Below are positions 54,537-61,874 of a stretch of 64,000 bases of DNA, piece by piece. Position 1 is the stretch's first letter. Each line of letters opens with the position of its first letter. Source of the stretch: Polyangiaceae bacterium. GTDB lineage: Bacteria; Myxococcota_A; Polyangia; Polyangiales; Polyangiaceae. The stretch lies in contig JAICUB010000023.1 of the NCBI GenBank assembly GCA_025936045.1, positions 1 to 64,000 of the forward strand. The letters are read 5' to 3'. A program made the position numbers and the translations under genes. The notes below the pieces were generated by a model, which ran no database searches, was not told where the DNA came from, and was given only the letters and a program-made list of their open reading frames with translations.

Positions 54537-54956
54537 ATGCATCGATCGCTGCGCTTTGCTCGAACGTTGGCCCTGTGCGGAGTCTCGGTTGTGGCCGCGG
54601 CTTGTGCCTCGAGTCCGCCGCCGTTCACCGTGCGGGCAGCCGAGTTCGGGAAGGTACGGGTTCCCGCGGGGCGCCCGGTCGTGGTCGCGCTCAAGGCGGG
54701 CGAGCGCATCCCCGTCGTTCTCGACGTGAACGGCGAGGTCGTCGAGCTCGCTCCGAATCCGAGCCGTCTCTGGTTGGTCGCGAAGCGCGACTTTTTCGTG
54801 CGCTTCGACGGCGCGCGCGTGCGGACGAGCCTCGACGGCATTCACTTCGACCGCCGCCCGGAAAAGCCCGGGAGCTTCCGTCTAGGTCTCGGCTCCGATC
54901 CCGCGGGCGGTCCGCGCGTCGACGTCGCGATCACGACGCCCGTGCACGCGCGCTAG
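54537..54956 (+). CDS. small lipoprotein of the BlaI/M56 locus
   Basis: A 139-residue protein from the ATG at 54537. A lipoprotein signal with lipobox AAAC is at ALCGVSVVAAACASS. The mature 115 residues look like a small beta-sandwich or barrel (RVPAGRPVVVALKAGERIPV, VLDVNGEVVELAPNPSRL, FRLGLGSDPAGGPRVDV). No family recognised. The candidate operator just upstream and its position after the M56 gene suggest it is the output, or the sensed client, of the repressor-peptidase pair. Confidence 0.78.
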   Translation: MHRSLRFARTLALCGVSVVAAACASSPPPFTVRAAEFGKVRVPAGRPVVVALKAGERIPVVLDVNGEVVELAPNPSRLWLVAKRDFFVRFDGARVRTSLDGIHFDRRPEKPGSFRLGLGSDPAGGPRVDVAITTPVHAR

Positions 54957-54996
54957 GTCGGGGCCGCGGGAGGCACCGGCGCGCTCGCGGCGCGTG

Positions 54997-55470
54997 TCAG
55001 CCCGTCGCGGCGATCGGCCGGGAAATTGCCGGTCGACTCCACACGGGCTCGGCGTCGCCCACACGGACGGAGAGCGCGAGATTGGAAGCGAGCGTCACCG
55101 GTTCGAGCGCCGCGGCGAGCAGCGCAAGCTCGTGCGTCGCCCGCCGGCCGTGCGCTTCGCTCACGCTGAGCGTCAGCTGACAGCCGCGGCTGCCCTTCAA
55201 GTGACCGAGGAGTCCGCGCGCGAGCACGGAGCGCGCGGCCGACGATTCCGGATCGGTACGACCGTTCGCGACGAGCACGACCTCGTCGAGTTGCCAGCCG
55301 GCGTGACTGAGCCGCGTGATCCTGCTCGCGACCTGCGCGACGAGATCGGTCGGCAGCCCTTCGTAATGCTGCGCGACCACGGCGACGTCGCCCGAATGCG
55401 CGGGGTGCAACCAGCGTGGCCAGCTGGCACCGAACTCGATCACGACCAACGTTGCCGGGCGACTTCGCAT
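54997..55470 (-). CDS. hypothetical protein
   Basis: A 157-residue protein whose ATG at 55470 is preceded by a strong ribosome site (GGAGGATCCTC). The first third has strands and a helix (TLVVIEFGASWPRWLHP, HSGDVAVVAQHYEGLP), and a middle segment VVLVANGRTDPESSAARSVL resembles a UspA-like nucleotide-binding pattern, though this is weak. No signal peptide. The 15-bp palindrome directly upstream of the ribosome site may control it. Confidence 0.7.
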   Translation of the reverse strand: MRSRPATLVVIEFGASWPRWLHPAHSGDVAVVAQHYEGLPTDLVAQVASRITRLSHAGWQLDEVVLVANGRTDPESSAARSVLARGLLGHLKGSRGCQLTLSVSEAHGRRATHELALLAAALEPVTLASNLALSVRVGDAEPVWSRPAISRPIAATG

Positions 55471-55480
55471 GAGGATCCTC

Positions 55481-55495
55481 CGGGTTTAAAACCCG
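55481..55495. promoter_or_regulatory. perfect palindrome CGGGTTTAAAACCCG
   Basis: CGGGTTT-A-AAACCCG is a perfect 15-bp inverted repeat with an AT-rich centre in GC-rich DNA. It overlaps the region just before the ribosome site of the gene ending at 55470. It fits an operator for a homodimeric regulator, or a terminator stem of the upstream gene (no T-tract). Confidence 0.45.
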
Positions 55496-55545
55496 TAGGC
55501 CTTCCGCGCGAGCCGGGCCAACAAAGCCGGCGAGCGCTTCGATAA

Positions 55546-56490
55546 CTATTCAGGCGTCCGGGCCAGGGTTTCGAGGAGCGCCTCGGCGCGTTCTCCGGCC
55601 GTGCCGAGCTCGGTGTGGCCCGCTCCTTCGGCGTAGCTCGCGACGGCGCGCAGGCCGGCGCGTTCGAGCACCGCTGCGCTCGCCGCCGCTCGTCGCGCGC
55701 ACGGCTCGGTGCCGCAGACGATGAAGACGCTTTGCCCGCCCGTGGCGTGAAAGCGCACGGCGCGCTTCTGCGTCCAATCGCCGCTGCCACCTTCGATGAG
55801 CAAGAGGTGAGGGAAGAGCGCGCCGTGATCGACCACCATGAGTGCGCCCATCGTCGCGCCCTGCGAGTAGCCGAGGTACACGCCGTTCGTGACGGCGATG
55901 CGCGAGCCGTACGTCGCGCGCGCCGCGGCGACGACGGCCGTCACCTCGCGCTCGAGCGTCGGGTGATCGGGATAAAAGTAGCTGCCGGCTTCGCCGCGAC
56001 GGAGCGCCGTGCCACGCGGGCACGCCAAGAACCAGCGCCCGTGCGCGACGTGCGCCCAGCGCTCGCACTCCCATTGGGGATCGCCGCCGGCGCCGTGCGT
56101 CGCGACGAGCAGCGGCACGGCGCGCTCACCTGGTGGGATGACGACTACGGCCGTTTCAAAGCCGGAAACGGCGAGCTCGCGCAGGCCGCCCGGCGCCGCG
56201 CCGCCGCGCTCCGGCTCGTGTTGCGTCGAGCGCGGCGCGTCCATGCCGGCGCTCCGGCTCGCTTCCGTGCTCGGCTCTGCGCTCGCGCTCGCACTCGCAC
56301 TCGCGGAAGCTTCGTTCGGCGTCCGAACGACGGCTTGCTTCGCGTCCGCACCCACGCGCGAGCATGCGACAAGGAACAGCAGCAGCGCAGAAGCATGGGG
56401 CGATACTCCTCGCTCCCTTCTCCGCGAAGCTCCCTTAAACGAAGGTGCGTCCGCTGAGCGCAGAACTTCGGCATCTCGGTACACTCTCAT
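55546..56490 (-). CDS. alpha/beta-hydrolase-fold lipoprotein
   Basis: About 314 residues from the ATG at 56490; the N-terminus is uncertain because no start codon lies directly before the hydrophobic stretch. That stretch (SPHASALLLFLVACSRVG) looks like a lipobox. A Ser/Ala-rich linker (ASASASASAEP) is followed by a hydrolase core: VPLLVATHGAGGDPQW, a nucleophile elbow GYSQGATMG, and the final histidine in EGAGHTELG. GxSxG, acid and His positions fit an alpha/beta hydrolase (esterase or feruloyl esterase/PHB depolymerase-like). The substrate is unknown. Confidence 0.78.
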   Translation of the reverse strand: MRVYRDAEVLRSADAPSFKGASRRRERGVSPHASALLLFLVACSRVGADAKQAVVRTPNEASASASASASAEPSTEASRSAGMDAPRSTQHEPERGGAAPGGLRELAVSGFETAVVVIPPGERAVPLLVATHGAGGDPQWECERWAHVAHGRWFLACPRGTALRRGEAGSYFYPDHPTLEREVTAVVAAARATYGSRIAVTNGVYLGYSQGATMGALMVVDHGALFPHLLLIEGGSGDWTQKRAVRFHATGGQSVFIVCGTEPCARRAAASAAVLERAGLRAVASYAEGAGHTELGTAGERAEALLETLARTPE

Positions 56491-56590
56491 CGAAACCGAA
56501 TTTGTTTTTTGCATGCGCCGTGCTCGAGGGCGCGTGCATCTCGGTCGTGAGGGGGCTAGCGTCCCGGCGCGCTCCGTCGCGGAGGACACC

Positions 56591-57793
56591 ATGGACCACA
56601 GCTATGGCACCACCGAGATCCCTTCACCCGAACCGAGTGACGTAAATCACATGCTCGAGATTGATGAAGCGGATATCCGTCTGCTGCTTCCTTACGACGG
56701 CGAGGGCGACGGCCGGACGCTCGTCGGGCTCGGCCCGCTGTCGCGTCAAGCCGCGGCTGAAAAGCCGGAATTGGCTCCAGCGTCGCTCGAGCCGTCCGCT
56801 CTCTCTCTCAAGCCCTCGACGCCGCCGCCCGGTGCGTGGAGCAGCGGGGATGAAACGCTGCCCGGCCTTCGTCGGAAGAAGCTCGGTCTCTGGAGTGTAG
56901 CGACACCGCTCCTACTCGTCGTGGCGGGCGTCGCCGTCGTTTTCATGCGCGCGTTCGGCGGCACGCCGGCAGGGCACGCGACGCCGCTGCACGTCACCGC
57001 GCCGCCGGTCGAGCGCGCCGAAGCTTCACTCGCGGTGGACCTCAAGGGCGCGGACGTGCGCGTCTTCCTCGACGGTCAGGATCGCGGGCGGCCGCCTTTG
57101 CTGCTGAGCGGGCTTGCGCCCGGCTCACACGTACTTTCGATTCTCGGTTCGTCCTATGCGCCGTTCGAGCAGCCGGTGACGCTCGTGGACGAGCACGTGA
57201 GCACCATCACGCCGAAGCTCGAGCTCTTGCACGGCTCGATCAATCTGACGACCGGCGCGGACGCAGACGGCGCACGCGTCGAAGTCATCGGCGGCGGTGA
57301 GCGTCGTGAGCTCACGACCCTGCCGTTGAAGCTCGAGGCCGCACCCGGCCAATACGAGATCCACGCCAAAAAGGCTGGTTTCCCTCCGTTCGAAACGAGC
57401 GTGACGCTGTCTGCGGCCTCGCCCGAGGTGGCCGTCGTCGTCGAGTTCGACAAGGCGGCACGGGGAGCCGCGGGCCACCCTGCGCCCGCGAGCACCGACG
57501 CCGCGAGCACCGACGCCGCGAGCACCGACGCCGCGAGCACCGACGCCGCGTCGGCGTCGAACAGTGCGCCCACCACCGCTTCCGCGACTTCCGGCACGGG
57601 CTCGCTGAACATCACCTCGAGCCCGCCTTCGAGCGTCATCCTCGACGGCCGTCCGCTCGGCAAAGCGCCACGCATCGTCGACGTACAGGCCGGCGCCCAC
57701 ACGGTCGTCTTCATTCACCCGAAGTACGGCCGCCAATCGGTCACGGTCAACGCGCTCGCCGGCCGCACGACGAGCGCGTCCGCCGACTTCTGA
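56591..57793 (+). CDS. PEGA-domain single-pass membrane protein
   Basis: A 400-residue protein from the ATG at 56591, preceded by GGAGGACACC. An acidic cytoplasmic N-terminus (about 1-95) is followed by one membrane span at 99-119 (LGLWSVATPLLLVVAGVAVVF). The periplasmic part has three PEGA-type beta domains: RVFLDGQDRGRPPLLLSGLA, RVEVIGGGERRELTTLPLKL and SVILDGRPLGKAPRIVDVQA. STDAA repeats lie between the second and third. PEGA domains are common in myxobacterial surface and kinase proteins and are thought to mediate binding. Confidence 0.85.
   Translation: MDHSYGTTEIPSPEPSDVNHMLEIDEADIRLLLPYDGEGDGRTLVGLGPLSRQAAAEKPELAPASLEPSALSLKPSTPPPGAWSSGDETLPGLRRKKLGLWSVATPLLLVVAGVAVVFMRAFGGTPAGHATPLHVTAPPVERAEASLAVDLKGADVRVFLDGQDRGRPPLLLSGLAPGSHVLSILGSSYAPFEQPVTLVDEHVSTITPKLELLHGSINLTTGADADGARVEVIGGGERRELTTLPLKLEAAPGQYEIHAKKAGFPPFETSVTLSAASPEVAVVVEFDKAARGAAGHPAPASTDAASTDAASTDAASTDAASASNSAPTTASATSGTGSLNITSSPPSSVILDGRPLGKAPRIVDVQAGAHTVVFIHPKYGRQSVTVNALAGRTTSASADF
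57491..57550 (+). repeat. four 15-bp coding tandem repeats (STDAA)
   Basis: AGCACCGACGCCGCG occurs four times in a row in frame, giving STDAA x4 in the hinge before the last PEGA domain. The unit is a multiple of three, so copy-number change would alter hinge length without breaking the frame. Confidence 0.9.
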
Positions 57794-57822
57794 AGCTCGG
57801 CGCGGTCACCGCCGCGCAGCGC

Positions 57823-58695
57823 TCACTTCGCCTTACGCTTCTTCGGCTCCGCGGCGGCGGGCGCTTCCTCTTCGTCCGGCTTCGCCTTCTTCGGCGGCTT
57901 GAGCACGCTCGGCGGCGGCGTCGGCGCCGTCGCGAGGGTGCGCTTGAGCGCGTCGAACAAGTCGATGATTTGAGCCTTGGGCGCTTCGGGTGCGACGGTG
58001 ATCTCTTGACCTGCCGCCTTTTGCTCGACCGCGGCGAGCACCTTGTCGCTGAAGGTGTCGTGGTACTTCGCCGCTTCGAAGGCGTCGCTCGTGAGCTGCT
58101 CGATGAGCTTCTCCGCGAGCTCGCGCTCCTTGTCGCTGATCGTCACCTTCGCGGTCGGATCGACCTCGGCGAAGGAGCGCACCTCGTTCGAATAGTAGAG
58201 CTGGTGGAGGATGAGGCCGTCCTCGTACGGTCGCACGAGCACGAGCTGCTCCTTGCCGCGCGCGCCCCAGCGCCCCACGGCGACCACCTTCTTGTGCGTC
58301 ATCGCTTCGGAGAGGAGCCGGTACGCCTTGTCGCCGCCCTTGTCACCGCCCAAGTAGTAGCTCTTCTCGACGTACACGAAGTCGACGCTCGCGAGCGGGA
58401 CGAACTCCGTGATCTCGATCGCGTTCGAGCGCTCCGACTCGAACGCCTTGAGCTCCTCCTCCGTGAAGAGCACGTACTGCCCCTTGGCGTGCTCGTACCC
58501 TTTCACCATGTCCTTCCGGTCGACGACCTCGTTGTTGTCGGTCGGACAGATGTATTGCTGCTTCACCCGCCCCCCGCACTTCTTGTGCAGCATGTTGAAG
58601 CTCACCTGCTCGCTCGAGGCGGCGGTGTAGAGCTTCACGGGGATGGAGACCAGGCCGAAGCTGACGGTTCCGGAGGCGATGGCGCGGGCAGGCAT
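57823..58695 (-). CDS. ku: Bacterial Ku protein (NHEJ)
   Basis: A 290-residue protein of normal bacterial Ku length. The start ATG at 58695 has AAGGA upstream. The core is typical: SGTVSFGLVSIPVKLYTAAS, SFNMLHKKCGGRVKQQYICP, VVDRKDMVKGYEHAKGQYVL, GRWGARGKEQLVLVRPYED and SDKERELAEKLIEQLTSD. The tail is Pro/Lys/Glu-rich and may recruit LigD. Ku dimers bind DNA double-strand ends. LigD is encoded 3 kb away on the other strand in the same window. Confidence 0.96.
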   Translation of the reverse strand: MPARAIASGTVSFGLVSIPVKLYTAASSEQVSFNMLHKKCGGRVKQQYICPTDNNEVVDRKDMVKGYEHAKGQYVLFTEEELKAFESERSNAIEITEFVPLASVDFVYVEKSYYLGGDKGGDKAYRLLSEAMTHKKVVAVGRWGARGKEQLVLVRPYEDGLILHQLYYSNEVRSFAEVDPTAKVTISDKERELAEKLIEQLTSDAFEAAKYHDTFSDKVLAAVEQKAAGQEITVAPEAPKAQIIDLFDALKRTLATAPTPPPSVLKPPKKAKPDEEEAPAAAEPKKRKAK

Positions 58696-58800
58696 GGGAG
58701 TTCCTTCGGGCTCGAGGCAGGGTTCGTCGAGGCCGGCCGCGCGAGCCTAACAAGGGCGCGCGCCGACCCCCCAAAGTTCGGCTGCGGATCTACGTTGGAA

Positions 58801-58865
58801 ACTGAACACAAGACCAGCCCGAGCCGGCGCGAGGCCGGTCAGTCAACGTCCGGGCCGTGTTCAGT
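58801..58865. repeat. 9-bp inverted repeat spanning the gene 3' end
   Basis: Perfect arms ACTGAACAC (58801-58809) and GTGTTCAGT (58857-58865) are 47 bp apart. The second includes the stop codon of the glycosidase-like gene. Inside the loop, GACCAGCCCGAGCCGGC and GGCCGGTC can also pair. The structure could be a terminator or a protein-binding site between ku and this gene. Confidence 0.45.
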
Positions 58866-60405
58866 AGAAGATGGCGCCCGTGCTCGTATCGCAGTCGGTC
58901 GTGGGGGTCCCCGTCGGGACCGAAATCGGATTCGTGAACTCCGAAGCCAGCTGCCCCACCTGATCCGCCGTGAGATGAAGGAAGCCCGCCTTCGTCGCGG
59001 GCCAGATCTCGATGGCGCGCGCGCCGAGGGCGACGCCCTGGGCGATGGTCGCCGTCCACTGACATTGGTCCGGAATCGGCGCTTGCGTCTGGAAATTGAT
59101 GGGACCGCCGAGCGCCTGCATGTGGTCGTAGACGGCTTGCAGGTTCGGATCCACCGGCCAGGAGAGCGCGTGGTTGTCGAGCACGCAACGGGAGCCGAGC
59201 GCGGAGCGGCAGTGGTCCATCACCGCGATCGTGAAGTCGGAGTCGAGCCCGCCGCCGACCTTATTGAAGGGATTGAACGTGTAGTCGACGAGGGTGTGCT
59301 TCCAGGCGGAATAGTCCTCGACCGCGCCCATCAAGCACGCCTGCTCGGCGTCGTCCGTGTAGCCGTAATCGTTCACGAGGGTGTCCCGGTCGTCTTGATC
59401 GGAGGTCACGACGAACGGTTCGTCCGTCTGCGCGGCGCATGAGGTCACGGCGACCTGCCGGATGAGCGGCTCGTCGTCGTAGCGCGCGGCGAGCGCGACC
59501 TGGAACGCGCGCCAGGCCGTGATGTACTCGGAGTCCCAAAACAGCGGCACGCTGAGGGGACAGGGCGTGGCGGGCAGCGTGGAACAACCGGCCGGGTTGC
59601 GTGTGATCGGGACGGGGCCGCCATGGATCGCCTTCGCCCAGTCGGGCGCGGTGGAACCGGCGTACACGCGGAGCTTCACGCCGAGCGGCGCCGTCGGGTG
59701 AGCGTCGTTGTACGAGCGCACGTCGTCGAGAGCGTCGTCGATCGACGAGTAGTCGAGAGCGCCCGTTTCGGTGGGCTGGATCTGGTTCCACGCGGCGTTG
59801 ATCACGACGCCGCCGAACTCACCCGCGAACGGCGTGAGATCGTCGATGACGAACGAGGGCACGCCGGAGTCCGTGTTGTGCCAGCTGATGATCTGCATGT
59901 CGATCAAGCCGTCGAGCGGCTGCTTCACGCGGTCGCCCGCGGCGCCGCCTTCGCCGCCCGCGCCGCTCGTCTCGTTGCCGCTCCCCGCGCCGCTCGCGCC
60001 GTCTAGCAGGCCACCTTCGCCCGCGCCGCCTTCGCCGGCGCCGCCGAGCGCCGTCGATCCACCGAGCCCGGTCGCGCCGCCGCGACCGCCCGTTCCGCCG
60101 CTATTCGTCGTGCCGCCGGTCCCACCTGAGGTCGTCGTGCCGCCGGTCCCACCTGAAGTCGTCGTGCCGCCGCTATTCGTCGTGCCGCCGCCGCCTCCGG
60201 AGCTCTTCGTGCCCCCCGCGCCCGAAGTGCCGCCTGCGCCAGCCTTGCCGCCCGAGCTTTTCGTCCCGCTCGCCCCCGCAGCTCCGGCGCGCTCTGCTTT
60301 CCCCGCGGCTCCGCCGCTGCTGCTCGTCGAGTCATCGTCGCTGCCACACGCCACGGCGGCCCCGCCCATCAACACACCCAACGTCAAAACGGTTCGAAGG
60401 CGCAT
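58861..60405 (-). CDS. Gly-rich-linker lipoprotein with TIM-barrel glycosidase-like domain
   Basis: About 514 residues from the ATG at 60405 (an upstream ATG at 60441 is less good). A lipoprotein signal VLMGGAAVACGSD is followed by about 130 residues of Gly/Ser/Thr/Ala repeats (SGGTGGTTTSGGTGG). The C-terminal domain (about 175-515) looks like a (beta/alpha)8 glycoside hydrolase: MQIISWHNTDSGVPSF, LDYSSIDDALDDVRSYNDAH, YITAWRAFQVALAARYDDEP, AVTSCAAQTDEP and a late ALGARAIEIWPATKAGF. Candidate acid E is in TDEPFV. No family number is assigned. It faces the xylanase gene on the same strand. Confidence 0.72.
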   Translation of the reverse strand: MRLRTVLTLGVLMGGAAVACGSDDDSTSSSGGAAGKAERAGAAGASGTKSSGGKAGAGGTSGAGGTKSSGGGGGTTNSGGTTTSGGTGGTTTSGGTGGTTNSGGTGGRGGATGLGGSTALGGAGEGGAGEGGLLDGASGAGSGNETSGAGGEGGAAGDRVKQPLDGLIDMQIISWHNTDSGVPSFVIDDLTPFAGEFGGVVINAAWNQIQPTETGALDYSSIDDALDDVRSYNDAHPTAPLGVKLRVYAGSTAPDWAKAIHGGPVPITRNPAGCSTLPATPCPLSVPLFWDSEYITAWRAFQVALAARYDDEPLIRQVAVTSCAAQTDEPFVVTSDQDDRDTLVNDYGYTDDAEQACLMGAVEDYSAWKHTLVDYTFNPFNKVGGGLDSDFTIAVMDHCRSALGSRCVLDNHALSWPVDPNLQAVYDHMQALGGPINFQTQAPIPDQCQWTATIAQGVALGARAIEIWPATKAGFLHLTADQVGQLASEFTNPISVPTGTPTTDCDTSTGAIFY

Positions 60406-60520
60406 GCCGGCACGCGTAGAACCGCGGCCCGCAGGGCGCAATCACTGCGATAAGCTAGCGGGTCTGCTCGAATTTTTCGATGAGAGCCTCGTTTCGAGCT
60501 CCCTCATCCGACTGGCATCT

Positions 60521-61672
60521 TCAATTGCTGGTCGTCGTCACGTTCGCGACGGGGAAGTCGATGCTGCCGTTGCCGCCGCCCACTTCCACGTTGATGTGAA
60601 CCATGGTGAGGTTCCCGAGACTCCAGCCCTGCTTCTCCCAAGCGGCGAAGTGGTCGCTCACGGTGACGACGCCGCATTGACGGGCAGTCTTGCGGGTGCT
60701 GTGGATCTGCGTCCAGCTACCCGTATGCCCGGACTCGCAGGCGTTGGCGCCACCGGTTCCGGTCGTCATCTGGCTCGACAGAGCGTACGTCCCGCCGTCG
60801 ATCGTTACCGTGGTGCCGCCGCCCCCGCCCAAGCCGTTGAAGGAGTCTTCGTTGATGTACCATTCGACACAGGGGCTCTGGGTCCAGCCGTAGATGCCAA
60901 TGGACGAGAAGCCGCCGCCACTTCCGCTCTTCTTTTCGACGAACTCCGCGGTGATCGTGCCGTAGGCGGTGTAAGCCTTGGCAGGCCGGAAATCCAGGCC
61001 AAGATGCGCAAGGAAGTCGGAGCTGTTGTTCCAGCTCGTGCTGAATGCGTGCGCGTCGGAAAAGACGGTGATGCTTCCGCCACTGCCGTTCGTCCAAATG
61101 CCGTAGCCGAGTCCGTCTGCAGTGCCGTTGACGTTGGAGCCGGTGTGCACCGTTCCGCCCGTCGGCATCGGCGTCGAGCAGTCGACGCTGGGTGCTCCCG
61201 CACTCCCGACCGCACCGCCAGCCGCGCCGGCGCTGCCTGCCGTGCCGGCGCCCGAGCCTGCCGTGCCGCGTCCTCCACTCCCGCCCGACCTGCCGGCGCC
61301 GCCCATTGCGCCACCGCTGCCTGATCGGCCGCCGAGGGAACCCCCGACACCCGCGCCGCCGCCTTGCCCGCCGGAGGTCGTCCCGCCGCCCGCTCCGAGG
61401 TGACCGCCGGCAGAGCTAGTCGTGCCGGCGCCGCCCAGCACCGTCCCGCCAGTCCCGCCGCCCGCCGCAGCCGTCGCGCCGCCGCTCCCGCTGCCCGTCG
61501 TGCCACCTTTTCCAGCTACGGCAACAGTACCAGCTGCCCCGCCGGTGCCCAGGGCACCTCCGCTTCCTGGCTCGACGCCATCATCGAGGCCCAGCGGACT
61601 CGCTGGAGTCGAGCACCCCGCACCGAGAAGAACGAGCCCTAACGCGGGAACCGAACCTAAGCGTAGCTTCAT
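60521..61672 (-). CDS. GH11 endo-1,4-beta-xylanase, surface lipoprotein
   Basis: A 383-residue protein. A lipoprotein signal (LGLVLLGAGCSTP, lipobox GAGC) is followed by a Gly/Ala/Ser-rich linker of about 130 residues. The remaining 220 residues match the GH11 jelly-roll: AHAFSTSWNNSSDFLAHLG, GIYGWTQSPCVEWYINE (nucleophile E near 270), IDGGTYALSSQ, SDHFAAWEKQGWSLGN, and the acid/base E near 363 in HINVEVGGGNGS. It would cut xylan at the cell surface. Confidence 0.85.
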   Translation of the reverse strand: MKLRLGSVPALGLVLLGAGCSTPASPLGLDDGVEPGSGGALGTGGAAGTVAVAGKGGTTGSGSGGATAAAGGGTGGTVLGGAGTTSSAGGHLGAGGGTTSGGQGGGAGVGGSLGGRSGSGGAMGGAGRSGGSGGRGTAGSGAGTAGSAGAAGGAVGSAGAPSVDCSTPMPTGGTVHTGSNVNGTADGLGYGIWTNGSGGSITVFSDAHAFSTSWNNSSDFLAHLGLDFRPAKAYTAYGTITAEFVEKKSGSGGGFSSIGIYGWTQSPCVEWYINEDSFNGLGGGGGTTVTIDGGTYALSSQMTTGTGGANACESGHTGSWTQIHSTRKTARQCGVVTVSDHFAAWEKQGWSLGNLTMVHINVEVGGGNGSIDFPVANVTTTSN

Positions 61673-61874
61673 GGTGAACTCTCTTGGGTGAGGGCGCTTG
61701 CCCAGCTATGCGGCCGGGACGGATTTGGATGCGACCGCCTCGAAGACGGACTCGACCTTGTGAGAGCAGTGCGGGATTGACAGGTTTCCCGTCGAATTAC
61801 GTGGAAGCGCAAAAAGTACTGTGTGGCGAGACTGGGCCGCCGCTCCCGCCCACCACGAGTGCTAACAAGCCGGT

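Noticed and set aside
52948..54956. Beta-lactamase resistance operon
   Set aside because: Despite BlaI and M56 genes, no beta-lactamase or penicillin-binding domain is encoded and the peptidase has no beta-lactam sensor.
60020..61560. Gly-rich repeats as a mobile or regulatory DNA repeat
   Set aside because: They are in-frame coding linkers of two lipoproteins.
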